This document shows positions 15,636 to 24,595 of a stretch of 64,000 bases of DNA, piece after piece. The notes beneath the pieces were generated by a model. It saw nothing but the letters and a program-made list of their open reading frames with translations, was not told the DNA's origin and did not search any database. How positions within the stretch are numbered: position 1 is the first letter of the stretch; each line of letters starts with the position of its first letter. The position numbers and the translations under genes were made by a program. The DNA is taken from contig CAIMUF010000038.1 of assembly GCA_903844635.1 (NCBI GenBank), positions 62,001 through 126,000 of the forward strand, written 5' to 3'. This DNA comes from an uncultured Sulfuricurvum sp. (GTDB lineage: Bacteria > Campylobacterota > Campylobacteria > Campylobacterales > Sulfurimonadaceae).

Positions 15636-17210
15636 ATGAATAAAAGACACACCCTCCTCTTATTTTTGGGGACCTTGCTCCTCCCTTCTTTCCTCTTTGG
15701 CAAACCGTTGGAAGATATTACCCTTCAGCTTCGATGGCTTCATCAATTTCAATTTGCCGGATATTATATGGCAAAAGAAAAAGGATATTATCGTGATGCC
15801 GGATTAAATGTCACGATTCTAGAAGCCAACAACAAACATCCTCATCCTGTTGAAGAAGTCGTTGAAGGACGCGCGCAATATGGAATTGGCAATTCCGGGC
15901 TTATTAATGAACGACTCAATGGCAAACCTGTTGTCGTATTAGCAGCACTCTTTCAAACTTCCCCCAATGTCTGGATTTTACGCAAAGACTCTCACATAGC
16001 CAGTATTGTTGATATGGTAAATAAACGACTGATGATGACCAAAAATATCGAAAATGCCGAACTTGTTGCCCTCTTTTATAATGAAGGAGTTAATATTGAT
16101 AAGCTCAATATTATAGAAAGTACTTTCAACATCAACGATTTGATTTCAGGAAAAGTAGACGCATTCAACGGCTACTCGACCAATGAACCCTATATCCTCA
16201 AACAGCAAGGAATCGACTATATCACTATCGATCCACGTAAATACGGGGTTGATTTTTATAGTGACTGTCTATTTACCAGCGATAATGAGCTCTCACAGTA
16301 TCCTCAACGGGTTAAAGCATTTCGTGATGCAAGCTTACGCGGATGGACTTATGCACTCGCTCATCCGGAAGAGACTATCAATGTGATTCTAGCCGACTAT
16401 TCAAAACTCAAAACACGAGATCATCTACGTTTTGAAGCAACTGAAATTCACAAACTAATGGTACCAGAACTCATCGAAGTTGGTCACATGAATCCTGCAC
16501 GCTGGAGCTATATCGCTCAGACTTATTACAAACTAGGATTTATTCCCACCGCACATATTCCAAACGGGTTTATATACAATCCAAATCCACCTAAAGATTA
16601 CACATGGCTTTATTATGCCCTTGCCATTTCGTTAGTTTTACTCACACTTATTGGATCCGTTACCGCCTATATCTATAGGCTCAATCGTAAGATTAAAGAA
16701 CAAGCGATTCGTGATCCGCTCACGGGTCTTTATAACCGCCGCTATCTTGCTGAAACACTGCCACGAGAAATAGCACGAGCACAACGTGAAATGACACCTC
16801 TTTCTCTTGTAATCATTGACTTAGATCACTTCAAAGACGTTAATGACACCTATGGACATGCCGCAGGAGATACGGTACTTCAAAACATTGCAACCTGTCT
16901 GATAGGTTCCATTCGACAAAATGATTTTGTTTGCCGTTACGGAGGAGAAGAGTTCATTATCGCTATGTCAGGCATTTCCATGGATAAAGCATACGCACGG
17001 ATGGAAGCATGTCGAAAAGAGATTCAAAATATGATCACAACCTACAATAATAATACTATTTCTATCACTATTTCAGCTGGAATTTCTATGTTTAACACCC
17101 ATGGAAAAATTGAGGATGAACTTTTAAAAGCTGCTGATGATGCCCTCTATAAAAGCAAAACAAATGGCCGAAATCAGATTACTCTCGCCCAAACAAAAGA
17201 ACGTGAATGA
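15636..17210 (+). CDS. periplasmic NMT1/THI5-like sensor fused to an active-type diguanylate cyclase
   Basis: 524 residues: a signal peptide or anchor (1-22), an NMT1/THI5-like substrate-binding domain at about 26-310 (TLQLRWLHQFQFAGYYMAKE), a membrane helix at about 324-347 and a cytoplasmic GGDEF domain at about 355-515. The cyclase signature GGEEF is at 436-440 and an RxxD inhibitory site (RQND) at 427-430, so it should make c-di-GMP with product inhibition. NMT1-like domains bind pyrimidine, thiamin-precursor, nitrate or aromatic ligands in ABC systems; here the domain is used as a receptor. The next gene is a Tsx-like nucleoside channel overlapping by 4 bp, which hints at a nucleoside or pyrimidine ligand. 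That ligand is a guess. Confidence 0.9.
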   Translation: MNKRHTLLLFLGTLLLPSFLFGKPLEDITLQLRWLHQFQFAGYYMAKEKGYYRDAGLNVTILEANNKHPHPVEEVVEGRAQYGIGNSGLINERLNGKPVVVLAALFQTSPNVWILRKDSHIASIVDMVNKRLMMTKNIENAELVALFYNEGVNIDKLNIIESTFNINDLISGKVDAFNGYSTNEPYILKQQGIDYITIDPRKYGVDFYSDCLFTSDNELSQYPQRVKAFRDASLRGWTYALAHPEETINVILADYSKLKTRDHLRFEATEIHKLMVPELIEVGHMNPARWSYIAQTYYKLGFIPTAHIPNGFIYNPNPPKDYTWLYYALAISLVLLTLIGSVTAYIYRLNRKIKEQAIRDPLTGLYNRRYLAETLPREIARAQREMTPLSLVIIDLDHFKDVNDTYGHAAGDTVLQNIATCLIGSIRQNDFVCRYGGEEFIIAMSGISMDKAYARMEACRKEIQNMITTYNNNTISITISAGISMFNTHGKIEDELLKAADDALYKSKTNGRNQITLAQTKERE

Positions 17211-17899
17211 AACTTTTCTTTTTATCCACTCTTCTCGCATCACAACTGTTAGCATTCTCTACGACCAATGTTCAATATCTGTACGGTAATTTCGAGGGTC
17301 CCACATTCCTCGATACCCAAACAGGGGCAAAACAAACACTAACAGCTGAGCACTTTCGAACATGGGATTATGGTGATTTGTACCTGTTTGTCGATTATGC
17401 GTATGCAAGAAAAGGCTTACAGTTTAGCAATCTAAAAAACGATCTTTATGGTGAGCTCTCACCTCGCGTGAGCCTCAATAAAATAACAAATACTCCAACT
17501 TCCGATGGTATTGTCAAAGAGTGGTATGGAGCCTATCAGCATAATCGAGGTGATGAATACCGAGCCAATCTCTACGGGATAGGAAGCGATCTAAATATTC
17601 CAAAATTTACAGTATTTGGACTCAATGTGTATCGAAAAATTCAAAATATCGGGGACAATACGTATCAACTCTCGGTAAACTACTCCCTGCCTTTAAATGA
17701 TCGATGGCATTTCGAAGGATTTACCGACTGGACAACAATCGATTTTTTAACCCAAAACCAGTTGTTATTTGATTTGGCACCTTCGATAGGTATAACTATG
17801 GGGAAATTAGAAGTGGGAACGGAGTGGCATTATTATCACGAAAACACTTCCCACCAAGACAACGACGTCTTTCAAGCGATGGTGAAATACACATGGTAA
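17207..17899 (+). CDS. Tsx-like outer-membrane channel
   Basis: 230 residues with a signal peptide (MKLFFLSTLLASQLLAF) and alternating β-strands ending in a C-terminal aromatic residue (VKYTW), typical of outer-membrane barrels. The start of the mature protein (TNVQYLYGNFEG, then WDYGDLYLFVDY) resembles the nucleoside-specific channel family Tsx/DUF5020. The ATG overlaps the stop of the NMT1-GGDEF gene (ATGA), so the channel and the periplasmic sensor are made together: one admits a solute and the other may report it through c-di-GMP. No other transporter gene is linked. Confidence 0.75.
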   Translation: MKLFFLSTLLASQLLAFSTTNVQYLYGNFEGPTFLDTQTGAKQTLTAEHFRTWDYGDLYLFVDYAYARKGLQFSNLKNDLYGELSPRVSLNKITNTPTSDGIVKEWYGAYQHNRGDEYRANLYGIGSDLNIPKFTVFGLNVYRKIQNIGDNTYQLSVNYSLPLNDRWHFEGFTDWTTIDFLTQNQLLFDLAPSIGITMGKLEVGTEWHYYHENTSHQDNDVFQAMVKYTW

Positions 17900-17900
17900 A

Positions 17901-17996
17901 TTAATCTTTTTTCATCACCGCCCAAACAAAACCGCCTAACCCAATAGCTACTACAATCACTAAAAATCCAACTTGAAACCAATCCATCATACTCAT
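17901..17996 (-). CDS. 31-residue single-helix membrane microprotein coupled to rlmN
   Basis: A short open frame whose ATG overlaps the rlmN stop (ATGA) and which ends in TAA at 17901. The peptide starts [11 protein letters not shown], continues with a hydrophobic helix of about 18 residues containing GLGGFVWAV, and ends MKKD. The coupling, the clean membrane helix and the one-base gap to the convergent porin gene all support a real gene. The end of the helix resembles the small cytochrome-oxidase assembly protein CcoS, but the GQFDD motif of CcoS is missing. Function unknown; a partner in the inner membrane is likely. Confidence 0.6.
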   Translation of the reverse strand: MSMMDWFQVGFLVIVVAIGLGGFVWAVMKKD

Positions 17997-19069
17997 GATA
18001 CAACCTCACTTAATTCTTTTTCTTTGAGTTGCCCGCACGCGGCGCTAATATCCAACCCCTTGGAATCACGAATCGTACACAGGACCCCATGTGCGTCCAA
18101 ATAATCTCTAAATTTCACCATATCTGCACGGGTTGGGCGTTCATAATCACTCCCCGGATAAGGGTTAAAAAAGATCAGATTGACTTTCGCTTTGATTCCG
18201 TGTAACAACTTAACGAGTTTTTTCGCCGACACCAAGTCATCATTTTTATTTTTAATAACAAGATACTCAAACATCACCCGCTTACGAGTATCGATAGGGA
18301 ATCGTTTAACTGCATCGATAATCGAAGCAATGTTGTATGCTTTATTCATGGGAATCAGTTCACTTCGCAATTCATCATCAACCGCATGAAGTGAAATCGC
18401 GATATGAACGCCTAAATCCATCTCACCCAGCTTATCGATTTTACTGCTTAAGCCGCTCGTCGAAACCGTTTGGCGTTTACCCGAAATACTTAATCCATCT
18501 TCATCTTTAAAAATCGTGATGGCTTTCGCCAAATTTTCTAAATTATCGAGCGGTTCACCCATCCCCATATAAACGATATTAAGCCGTTTACTGGCGGCCA
18601 AACCATTATCGGCTTTCACTGCAAGCACTTGTGCCACGATTTCACCCGCGCTCAAATCTCTCGTAAAACCGCCCTTCGCCGTCAGACAAAAGCTGCATCC
18701 TACTTTGCACCCTACCTGCGTTGAAACACAGACGGTGTAGCGAGCTTCATTTTCGATATTTCCCTCTTCGTCGATGGACTCATCTTTCATCTTCAGCCAC
18801 ACCGTTTCGATCGTTTTTCCATCCGAAAGCTCAAAAAGATACTTGATTGTCCCATCCGAAGAACACTCTTTTCGGGCGATCTTGAGAGGCATGATTTCAT
18901 ACTCAGATGCTAACTCTTCGCGCATCGCTTTAGGGAGATTTGCCATCGTTTCAAAACTTGTCGCATACTGGTGATAAATCCATCCCCAAATCTGTTTGGC
19001 ACGAAACGAGGGTTTCACCATAGCGGTCAGCTCTGCTTTAGTAAAATCAAGAAGTGACAATTTAGCCAT
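17993..19069 (-). CDS. rlmN: RlmN dual-specificity RNA methyltransferase
   Basis: 358 residues. A radical-SAM core with C121, C125 and C128 (CKVGCSFC), a [11 protein letters not shown]-contact loop, and a late cysteine in ISAACGQL that carries the methyl group. RlmN methylates C2 of A2503 in 23S rRNA and A37 in some tRNAs, using a ping-pong radical mechanism. It overlaps the nucleoside phosphorylase-like gene upstream by 8 bp and a 31-residue microprotein gene downstream by 4 bp. Location near ksgA and RNase J is common in Campylobacterota. Confidence 0.96.
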   Translation of the reverse strand: MAKLSLLDFTKAELTAMVKPSFRAKQIWGWIYHQYATSFETMANLPKAMREELASEYEIMPLKIARKECSSDGTIKYLFELSDGKTIETVWLKMKDESIDEEGNIENEARYTVCVSTQVGCKVGCSFCLTAKGGFTRDLSAGEIVAQVLAVKADNGLAASKRLNIVYMGMGEPLDNLENLAKAITIFKDEDGLSISGKRQTVSTSGLSSKIDKLGEMDLGVHIAISLHAVDDELRSELIPMNKAYNIASIIDAVKRFPIDTRKRVMFEYLVIKNKNDDLVSAKKLVKLLHGIKAKVNLIFFNPYPGSDYERPTRADMVKFRDYLDAHGVLCTIRDSKGLDISAACGQLKEKELSEVVS

Positions 19070-19598
19070 GTATTAATCCTTTTGATTTTAGATGGTCACT
19101 CAAAAGCACTTTAGCAAACCCGTGATTGGCGATAAAATCACGATGAGCATTGGTATCACAATAGTTAGTTATACAAAAAACGCCCCCCGCAGGAATCCCA
19201 AAAACTTGCGCAACACGCATAACAGCAAAAAACTCCATGTTTTCAATTCCAATACCCAATGCACGAAACTGTTCCATAGAACGCTCACTTGTCGTAATGT
19301 AGTTCGAAGAGTTCACCATAACATCTTTGATGCTTTCAGTTTGTGCTGAAATCACATTGTCAATAGGTGTATAAGCATTTTTATCTAAAAATCCTAACTC
19401 GATGTTAGCGCACGTTTTAGACTCTATTACGTCGTGAATTTTGTGTTCACCATAACTTCCAGCACTCCCGACAAACAATAAAAATTCTGGCTTTTGTGTT
19501 AAGCAAATACGGGTTAGACTCATAGCACTGTCGATCAATCCTACTCCGATGGGGGTCGCAAAATCAAACGTCTCGTTATTACCGGCACATAGTATCAT
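19062..19598 (-). CDS. purine-nucleoside phosphorylase/MTAN-superfamily protein
   Basis: 178 residues, shorter than typical MTAN or PNP enzymes (230-240). It keeps superfamily landmarks: an N-terminal strand with GVGLIDSA, the FVGSAGSYG glycine motif, and near the C-terminus [20 protein letters not shown], which matches the MEssAl/MEgaA purine-site motif and following helix. The late NYCDTNAH holds an Asn/Asp as in the catalytic region. The shortening is at the N-terminus, so the phosphate loop may be partly missing. The gene sits between hisF and rlmN and overlaps both (4 and 8 bp). Substrate unknown. Confidence 0.7.
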   Translation of the reverse strand: MILCAGNNETFDFATPIGVGLIDSAMSLTRICLTQKPEFLLFVGSAGSYGEHKIHDVIESKTCANIELGFLDKNAYTPIDNVISAQTESIKDVMVNSSNYITTSERSMEQFRALGIGIENMEFFAVMRVAQVFGIPAGGVFCITNYCDTNAHRDFIANHGFAKVLLSDHLKSKGLIHG

Positions 19599-20353
19599 AA
19601 GCGTACCGGAATCCCATTCGCACTAAGATAGCGTTTCAAGTCCATAATATCAATCTCGCGATAGTGAAAAATACTTGCTGCCAATGCTGCATCCGCTCCA
19701 TGATCAAATGCTTCTTTGATGTGCTCCATCGTTCCCGCTCCGCCACTGGCGATCACTGGAACATTCACCGCACGACTAATTTGTTCTGTTATTGAAAGAT
19801 CAAATCCAGCTTTCGTACCATCCGCATCCATCGAAGTAAGAAGTATCTCTCCTGCTCCGCGATTGACCACTTCTTTCGCCCACTCTAATGCATTAATTCC
19901 CGTGTCAACTCGTCCGCCATTGAGATAAACATTCCACTGCTGACCTGTGCGTTTCACATCGATAGCGACAACGATGCACTGAGAGCCAAACCGCTTCGCC
20001 CCCTCATCGATAAATTCCGGACGCTTGATTGCAGCAGAATTAATACTTACCTTGTCACATCCGACATTTAAAAGACGATAAATATCATTGAGTTCCCGTA
20101 TCCCGCCACCGACGGTAAGGGGAATAAAAACTTCACGCGCTACTTGCTCAACAATATGAACGATGGTGTCACGCTCTTCGTGCGATGCCGTAATGTCCAA
20201 AAACGTCAGTTCATCGGCACCTTCGTCGTTGTAGCGTTTCGCCACTTCGACAGGATCACCCGCATCTTTGAGCCCAACGAAATTAACACCCTTAACAACA
20301 CGACCGTCTTTGACATCCAAACAAGGAATGATCCGCTTTGCAAAATATTCCAT
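19595..20353 (-). CDS. hisF: HisF, imidazole glycerol phosphate synthase cyclase subunit
   Basis: 252 residues, a full (βα)8 barrel. Catalytic D12 in [11 protein letters not shown] and D131 in VVAIDVKR are present, as are the two phosphate-binding glycine loops (TVGGGIRE and IASGGAGT). With HisH it turns PRFAR and glutamine-derived ammonia into imidazole glycerol phosphate and AICAR in histidine synthesis. hisH is not adjacent. It is the first gene of a run hisF - phosphorylase-like - rlmN - microprotein with overlapping ends, divergent from ksgA. Confidence 0.96.
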   Translation of the reverse strand: MEYFAKRIIPCLDVKDGRVVKGVNFVGLKDAGDPVEVAKRYNDEGADELTFLDITASHEERDTIVHIVEQVAREVFIPLTVGGGIRELNDIYRLLNVGCDKVSINSAAIKRPEFIDEGAKRFGSQCIVVAIDVKRTGQQWNVYLNGGRVDTGINALEWAKEVVNRGAGEILLTSMDADGTKAGFDLSITEQISRAVNVPVIASGGAGTMEHIKEAFDHGADAALAASIFHYREIDIMDLKRYLSANGIPVRL

Positions 20354-20475
20354 CGTTAATCTCCCCTGTATAATTGCCGCAATTATATTCCAGCGTCACT
20401 TAACCCCCCATTACCAAATGTAACGATAAGAAAAATTTATCTTTTATCTAAAGCCGTAATTAACACTTTATTTGC

Positions 20476-20481
20476 TATAAT
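20476..20481 (+). promoter_or_regulatory. -10 box of ksgA, predicting a nearly leaderless mRNA
   Basis: TTTGCTATAAT is a perfect extended -10 box. The ksgA ATG is only 7 bp after it, so transcription should begin at or just before the start codon. There is no Shine-Dalgarno in the short spacer (TCGAAAC). Confidence 0.5.
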
Positions 20482-20488
20482 CGAAACA

Positions 20489-21265
20489 ATGCAAAATCGT
20501 TCCGCTATCGCCAAAAAGAGATTTGGTCAAAATTTTTTACGTGATCAAGCTGTTTTAGCGCAAATCATCCAATCGATACCCAATACATCCCATCGTATTG
20601 TGGAAATTGGGCCTGGATTAGGTGATTTAACTAACTATTTAGTTGATGTCAAAAGTGTTACTGCTTTTGAGGTTGATACCGACTTGTGCAAGCATTTACA
20701 GCACCATTTTGCCGATGCCATCGCTACCGATCGTTTAACCCTCCATTGTGGAGATGTGTTAGAACATTGGAAGAGTGAGCTTCTGGATGAACCGTATGAT
20801 TTAGTGGCAAATCTGCCCTACTATATTGCGACCAATATCATCCTCAAAGCCCTCGCCGATCCGGCGTGTAAAAATTTGCTTGTCATGATACAGCGTGAAG
20901 TAGCAGAAAAATTTTCTGCTGCACCCAATGAGAGAGCTTTTGGAGCCCTCAGCGTAATAACACAGAGCGTGGCGGACGTAGAAATCGTTCTTCATGTTCC
21001 GCCTACTGCGTTTGAACCTGCTCCAAAAGTCGATTCTGCCGTACTGCTCATTTCAAAACGTGCGAATCGAAATGATGAAGGGTTTGAAGACTTTTTACGT
21101 GTTGCCTTTACACAGCCACGCAAAACCCTCCACAAAAATCTCACTGCATGCTATGATGGTGATTCTTTGATTGAAGCGTTTAAAACGCTTGAATTAGAGC
21201 GTACTATCCGACCTCATCAGCTCTGCACCTCTGACTTTCACCGGCTATACGCCCTTTTAAAATAA
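20489..21265 (+). CDS. rsmA: RsmA/KsgA 16S rRNA dimethyladenosine transferase
   Basis: 258 residues. The SAM-binding motif VEIGPGLGDLT and the catalytic NLPYYIAT motif of the rRNA adenine dimethylases are intact, and the N-terminal KKRFGQNFL is the family opening. It dimethylates A1518 and A1519 of 16S rRNA late in 30S assembly. The start follows an ideal -10 box by only 7 bp, so the mRNA may be leaderless. RNase J follows 79 bp downstream on the same strand. A 7-bp inverted repeat (AACTCTT/AAGAGTT) covers the stop codon, but no U-run follows it. Confidence 0.96.
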   Translation: MQNRSAIAKKRFGQNFLRDQAVLAQIIQSIPNTSHRIVEIGPGLGDLTNYLVDVKSVTAFEVDTDLCKHLQHHFADAIATDRLTLHCGDVLEHWKSELLDEPYDLVANLPYYIATNIILKALADPACKNLLVMIQREVAEKFSAAPNERAFGALSVITQSVADVEIVLHVPPTAFEPAPKVDSAVLLISKRANRNDEGFEDFLRVAFTQPRKTLHKNLTACYDGDSLIEAFKTLELERTIRPHQLCTSDFHRLYALLK

Positions 21266-21344
21266 CTCTTTCAAGAGTTCAAAAACCGCGTAAGCACTAT
21301 CGTATAAATAGAACTAAAATAATATTATAATAAAGGATATTCCT

Positions 21345-23483
21345 ATGGCTGATGAAACCACAGAAACAGGTGCTCAACCTCAAACTGAGAACCGCGAACG
21401 ACGACCGAACAATAACCGTCGACCATTTCGCCCACGTAATGACACCCCTAGAATTGAGGGTGAAAATGCTGGCGAACGCCCAGAGGGTGAAAATCGCCCT
21501 CCGCGTATCGACAACCGTCCTCCACGCACTGATAATCGCCCACCTCGTACGGACAACCGTCCTCCTCGTACCGATAATCGCCCACCTCGCATGGACAACC
21601 GTCCTCCTCGAGAAGACAACAGAGCACCTCGCACTGAAGAGACTGGAAATGCTACTAATTTAGCACCTGAAAGTGAAAATCGTCCATCACGTGATCGTGG
21701 TGGACGTGGAGGTCGTCGTGGCTCTCCTGCAACCCCTATCGATACTAACCTACGTGATTTTGTCATGCAAAATCAAGAAGCACACAAAAATCGTCTTAAT
21801 CCTCATTTCAAACTCAATCTTGAGAACAATGAAAAAGTACGTATTACTCCATTGGGCGGCTTGGGTGAAATCGGCGGAAATATCACTGTTATCGAAACCG
21901 AACACGAAGCGATCATCATCGACATCGGAATGAGTTTCCCAAGCGAAGATATGCACGGTGTTGATATTTTGGTTCCAGACTTCACTTACTTACGCGAAAT
22001 TCGTAAAAAAATCGTAGCCGTCATCATTACTCACGCTCACGAAGACCACATCGGAGCCGTACCGTACTTTTTCAAAGAGATGCAATTCCCGATTTATGGA
22101 ACACCGCTTCCTCTTGCAATGATCGGCAATAAATTTGACGAACATCACATGCGTGAATACCGTCGTTATTTCAACCCGATTGTTAAACGTCAAGTGTACA
22201 AAATCGGAAATGAGTTTGAGATCGAATGGATGCACATGACGCACTCCATCATCGATTCATCTTCGTTGGCAATCACAACCAAAGCAGGGACGATTATCCA
22301 TACCGGTGACTTTAAAATCGACTTCACACCGATCGATGGATACACAGCGGACATTCACCGTTTGGCCCATTATGGCGAAAAAGGTGTTTTGTGTCTCCTA
22401 AGTGACTCGACTAACTCTTATAACAAAGAGTGGACGCCTAGTGAGCTTACTGTAGCAAGCGGATTTGATCGTATTTTCTCAAAAGCAGAAGGTCGCATCA
22501 TTATGTCAACCTTTAGCTCGAATATTCACCGTGTGTATCAAGCAATCCAGTACGGGTTGAAATACAATCGTAAAGTATGTGTTATCGGAAGATCGATGGA
22601 ACGAAATCTCGAAGTGTGTATGCAGTATGACTACATCAAGCTTCCTAAAAATATTTTCATTGATGCCGAAGAAGCCAACCGTATGAGTGACAAAGACGTT
22701 CTCATCGTAACTACAGGAAGCCAAGGAGAGCCAAGCTCTGCCTTGTACCGAATGTCTATCGGTGAACATCGCCATATCAAGATCAAACCAACCGACTTGA
22801 TCGTCCTTTCAGCTCGTGCTATTCCAGGTAACGAAGGATCTATATCAGGGATGCTCAATTATCTGCAACGTGCAGGCGCTAAAGTTGCAAATGACCGTGA
22901 TATTCACGTATCGGGTCATGGAAGTATGGAAGAGCAAAAGCTCATGCTTCGCCTCACCAATCCTAAATATTTTCTCCCAGTACACGGTGAGTACAATCAC
23001 ATCATGAAGCACCGCGATACCGCGATTGCATGCGGAGTTCCTGAGCGTAATATTTTGCTTATGAGCGACGGCGACAGTATCGAAGTTAGCAGTAAAATGA
23101 TGCGTAAAGCTAAAACAGTTAAAACCGGTAAGACGTACATCGACAACCAAAATAACCACCAAATCGAAGATGATATCGTTATCGATCGTCAAAAAATGGC
23201 AAGTGAAGGGATGGTGGTTCTCGTTGCACAAGTAGGAGCTGCTGATTCACGTCTTCTCTCCAAACCACTCGTTACCAGCTTCGGATTGGTCGCCGATCGT
23301 AACGACAAAGCATTTGCAAGTGAGATGGAAGATGTTCTTGAACATTTCCTCATCAACCTCAAGCACGGCCTGATCGAAAATCCAAAAGCACTGGAAAATG
23401 ACTTACGCCAAGTAGTACGTAAACATATCTACCGCAAAATGAAAAAATACCCTCTTATCGTTCCTCACGTATTCGTGATGTAA
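21345..23483 (+). CDS. rnj: ribonuclease J with a repetitive basic N-terminal extension
   Basis: 712 residues. Residues 1-150 are an Arg/Asn/Pro-rich, probably disordered extension containing seven heptads of the type DNRPPRT (49-97) and an RGGRGGRRG stretch. The rest is RNase J: the metallo-β-lactamase zinc motif HAHEDHIGAV, GDFKID, the β-CASP part, and late HGEYNH. RNase J has 5'-3' exo- and endonuclease activity and is the main mRNA decay enzyme in Campylobacterota, where RNase E is often absent; in Helicobacter it works with the helicase RhpA, and its N-terminal extension differs between strains. AAAGGA precedes the start. It lies downstream of ksgA. Confidence 0.96.
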   Translation: MADETTETGAQPQTENRERRPNNNRRPFRPRNDTPRIEGENAGERPEGENRPPRIDNRPPRTDNRPPRTDNRPPRTDNRPPRMDNRPPREDNRAPRTEETGNATNLAPESENRPSRDRGGRGGRRGSPATPIDTNLRDFVMQNQEAHKNRLNPHFKLNLENNEKVRITPLGGLGEIGGNITVIETEHEAIIIDIGMSFPSEDMHGVDILVPDFTYLREIRKKIVAVIITHAHEDHIGAVPYFFKEMQFPIYGTPLPLAMIGNKFDEHHMREYRRYFNPIVKRQVYKIGNEFEIEWMHMTHSIIDSSSLAITTKAGTIIHTGDFKIDFTPIDGYTADIHRLAHYGEKGVLCLLSDSTNSYNKEWTPSELTVASGFDRIFSKAEGRIIMSTFSSNIHRVYQAIQYGLKYNRKVCVIGRSMERNLEVCMQYDYIKLPKNIFIDAEEANRMSDKDVLIVTTGSQGEPSSALYRMSIGEHRHIKIKPTDLIVLSARAIPGNEGSISGMLNYLQRAGAKVANDRDIHVSGHGSMEEQKLMLRLTNPKYFLPVHGEYNHIMKHRDTAIACGVPERNILLMSDGDSIEVSSKMMRKAKTVKTGKTYIDNQNNHQIEDDIVIDRQKMASEGMVVLVAQVGAADSRLLSKPLVTSFGLVADRNDKAFASEMEDVLEHFLINLKHGLIENPKALENDLRQVVRKHIYRKMKKYPLIVPHVFVM
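21489..21635 (+). repeat. seven 21-bp tandem repeats encoding DNRPPR-type heptads
   Basis: Seven consecutive 21-bp units encode ENRPPRI, three DNRPPRT, DNRPPRM, DNRPPRE and DNRAPRT. Third positions vary between units (cgtcct, cgccca), so the repeat is kept by selection on the protein as well as by copying. In-frame units could expand or shrink without breaking RNase J. Confidence 0.9.
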
Positions 23484-23612
23484 TGCACTTTTTCTTTTCT
23501 TTCCCGCAAAGAAAAGAAACAAAAGAAGCTCATCCCTCTCATAATTCGCTCAACCTATTTTGGCAATAATGCCCAAAAGGTTGGCTTTGGGATATTCGAG
23601 GGACATTATTAA
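23484..23612. other. intergenic stretch with palindromic elements after RNase J
   Basis: The first part is a purine/pyrimidine symmetric element (TTTTCTTTTCTTTCCCGC followed by AAAGAAAAGAAAC), able to form a long hairpin after the RNase J stop and a plausible terminator. A second imperfect palindrome follows (CCTATTTTGGCAATAATGCC with CCAAAAGG). Both resemble dispersed intergenic repeats. No gene is seen. Confidence 0.45.
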
Positions 23613-23622
23613 ATGCTTTTTT

Positions 23623-23628
23623 GCTATA
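23623..23628 (+). promoter_or_regulatory. probable -10 box of thyX
   Basis: TTTTTTGCTATACT, an extended -10 element, lies 32 bp before the chosen thyX ATG at 23661. It lies inside the longer open frame that begins at 23613 and so argues for the later start. Confidence 0.5.
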
Positions 23629-23660
23629 CTCTTTCAAATTTACTTCTTAAAGATTATCCT

Positions 23661-24284
23661 ATGCAAGTAACCTTACATCATCACACTCCCCTTGTTATCT
23701 GTTCCGATGCTATACGTACCTGTTGGCAAAGTTTTGACAAAAGCGATAATGGCGGAGAAGTCGACCGTGCCCTTATTGATCGCGTCGGAAATAAGTTTAA
23801 ACACGCCTCAACGCTTGAGCATATCGTCTACAACTTCTACATAGCAGGAATCAGTCGTGCACTCCTTCAAGAGCTTGCACGCCACCGTATGGCGAGTCTA
23901 TCCGTTAAAAGCACTCGCTACACGCTCAAAGAGCTCAAAGAAGAGCCCTCATTTGCTATTGACAATAAAGATCGTGCCGAAAAATATCTTGTAATGACTG
24001 GCGTTGATATGGTTGATGAAATGAGCATTCGCGCCCTTGAAAACCTCCGTATTGTATTGGTAGAGGGAATAAGTAATGATCGAGCAAAATACTGCCTACC
24101 AGAAAGCTACAAAACAGAGCTAACGTGGACCATCAATGCAAGAAGCTTACAAAACTTCATCTCTTTGCGAAGTGATAAAGCCGCATTGTGGGAAATTCGT
24201 GATTTGGCAAACATGGTGTATGCTACACTGCCAGAAGAGCACCAATATTTATTCGAAAATTCATTAAAGGAACAACATTCATGA
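23661..24284 (+). CDS. thyX: ThyX flavin-dependent thymidylate synthase
   Basis: 207 residues from the ATG at 23661; an earlier ATG at 23613 adds 16 residues but overlaps the -10 box, and the family begins near MQVTLHHHT. The RHRxxSx7S-type signature is present (ELARHRMASLSVKSTRY). ThyX makes dTMP from dUMP with methylene-tetrahydrofolate and FAD/NADPH and replaces ThyA in most Campylobacterota. The late motif RSLQNFISLR, with Arg and Ser for dUMP binding, is also seen. Its stop overlaps the start of a small lipoprotein gene (ATGA). Confidence 0.95.
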   Translation: MQVTLHHHTPLVICSDAIRTCWQSFDKSDNGGEVDRALIDRVGNKFKHASTLEHIVYNFYIAGISRALLQELARHRMASLSVKSTRYTLKELKEEPSFAIDNKDRAEKYLVMTGVDMVDEMSIRALENLRIVLVEGISNDRAKYCLPESYKTELTWTINARSLQNFISLRSDKAALWEIRDLANMVYATLPEEHQYLFENSLKEQHS

Positions 24285-24529
24285 AAAAAACACTATTAAC
24301 CATTACCCTATTTTCTCTACTCGCTATTAGCAACACAGGGTGTGCACAAAAGCAACTTGGTATCAATGGGATGATTTGTCCGGAAGGTCACAGTGAAGAG
24401 CGAATAAAAGCAGATTTTAGTACATGCAGATACTATAATCTTGATGATGCTGCAAAAGCAACTGCTACGCCTATATCAACAGAATGTAAAGAGTGCTTGG
24501 AGAAAAAGGGTTATAAACTAGAGAAGTAA
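24281..24529 (+). CDS. small Cys-containing secreted protein or lipoprotein
   Basis: 82 residues with an N-terminal signal (MKKTLLTITLFSLLAI) ending at SNTGC, a weak lipobox in which Asn stands where Leu is usual. The mature part is short and polar with four more cysteines (MICPEG, STCRYY, ECKECLEKK), so a disulfide or a metal site is possible. It overlaps the thyX stop by 4 bp, which may reflect transcription from the thyX promoter and no shared role. I do not recognise the family. Confidence 0.6.
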   Translation: MKKTLLTITLFSLLAISNTGCAQKQLGINGMICPEGHSEERIKADFSTCRYYNLDDAAKATATPISTECKECLEKKGYKLEK

Positions 24530-24534
24530 CCGCC

Positions 24535-24582
24535 ATGCCCGCATAAGCGGGCATTCAGCTAGATTCCCGTTTTCACGGGAAT
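24535..24582. repeat. REP-like double hairpin between convergent genes
   Basis: Two perfect 8-bp stems in a row: ATGCCCGC/GCGGGCAT with an ATAA loop, and ATTCCCGT/ACGGGAAT with a TTTC loop, followed by GACG. The second half matches the second half of the element at 31303-31376. It lies between the convergent lipoprotein and rplT genes and probably ends transcription from both sides. Confidence 0.7.
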
Positions 24583-24595
24583 GACGAGGATATAC

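Noticed and set aside
21264-21279. Terminator after ksgA
   Set aside because: A 7-bp inverted repeat with a 2-nt loop overlaps the stop, but the loop is too tight and no T-run follows.
21489-21635. Short direct repeats that could suggest a CRISPR array
   Set aside because: The units are contiguous 21-bp codons of RNase J with no spacers. No CRISPR array or cas gene is seen in the window.
21380-21766. A 128-codon open frame opposite the RNase J repeats
   Set aside because: It mirrors the repeat on the other strand (SVRGGRL-type repeats) and has no ribosome site. It is a shadow of the repeat.
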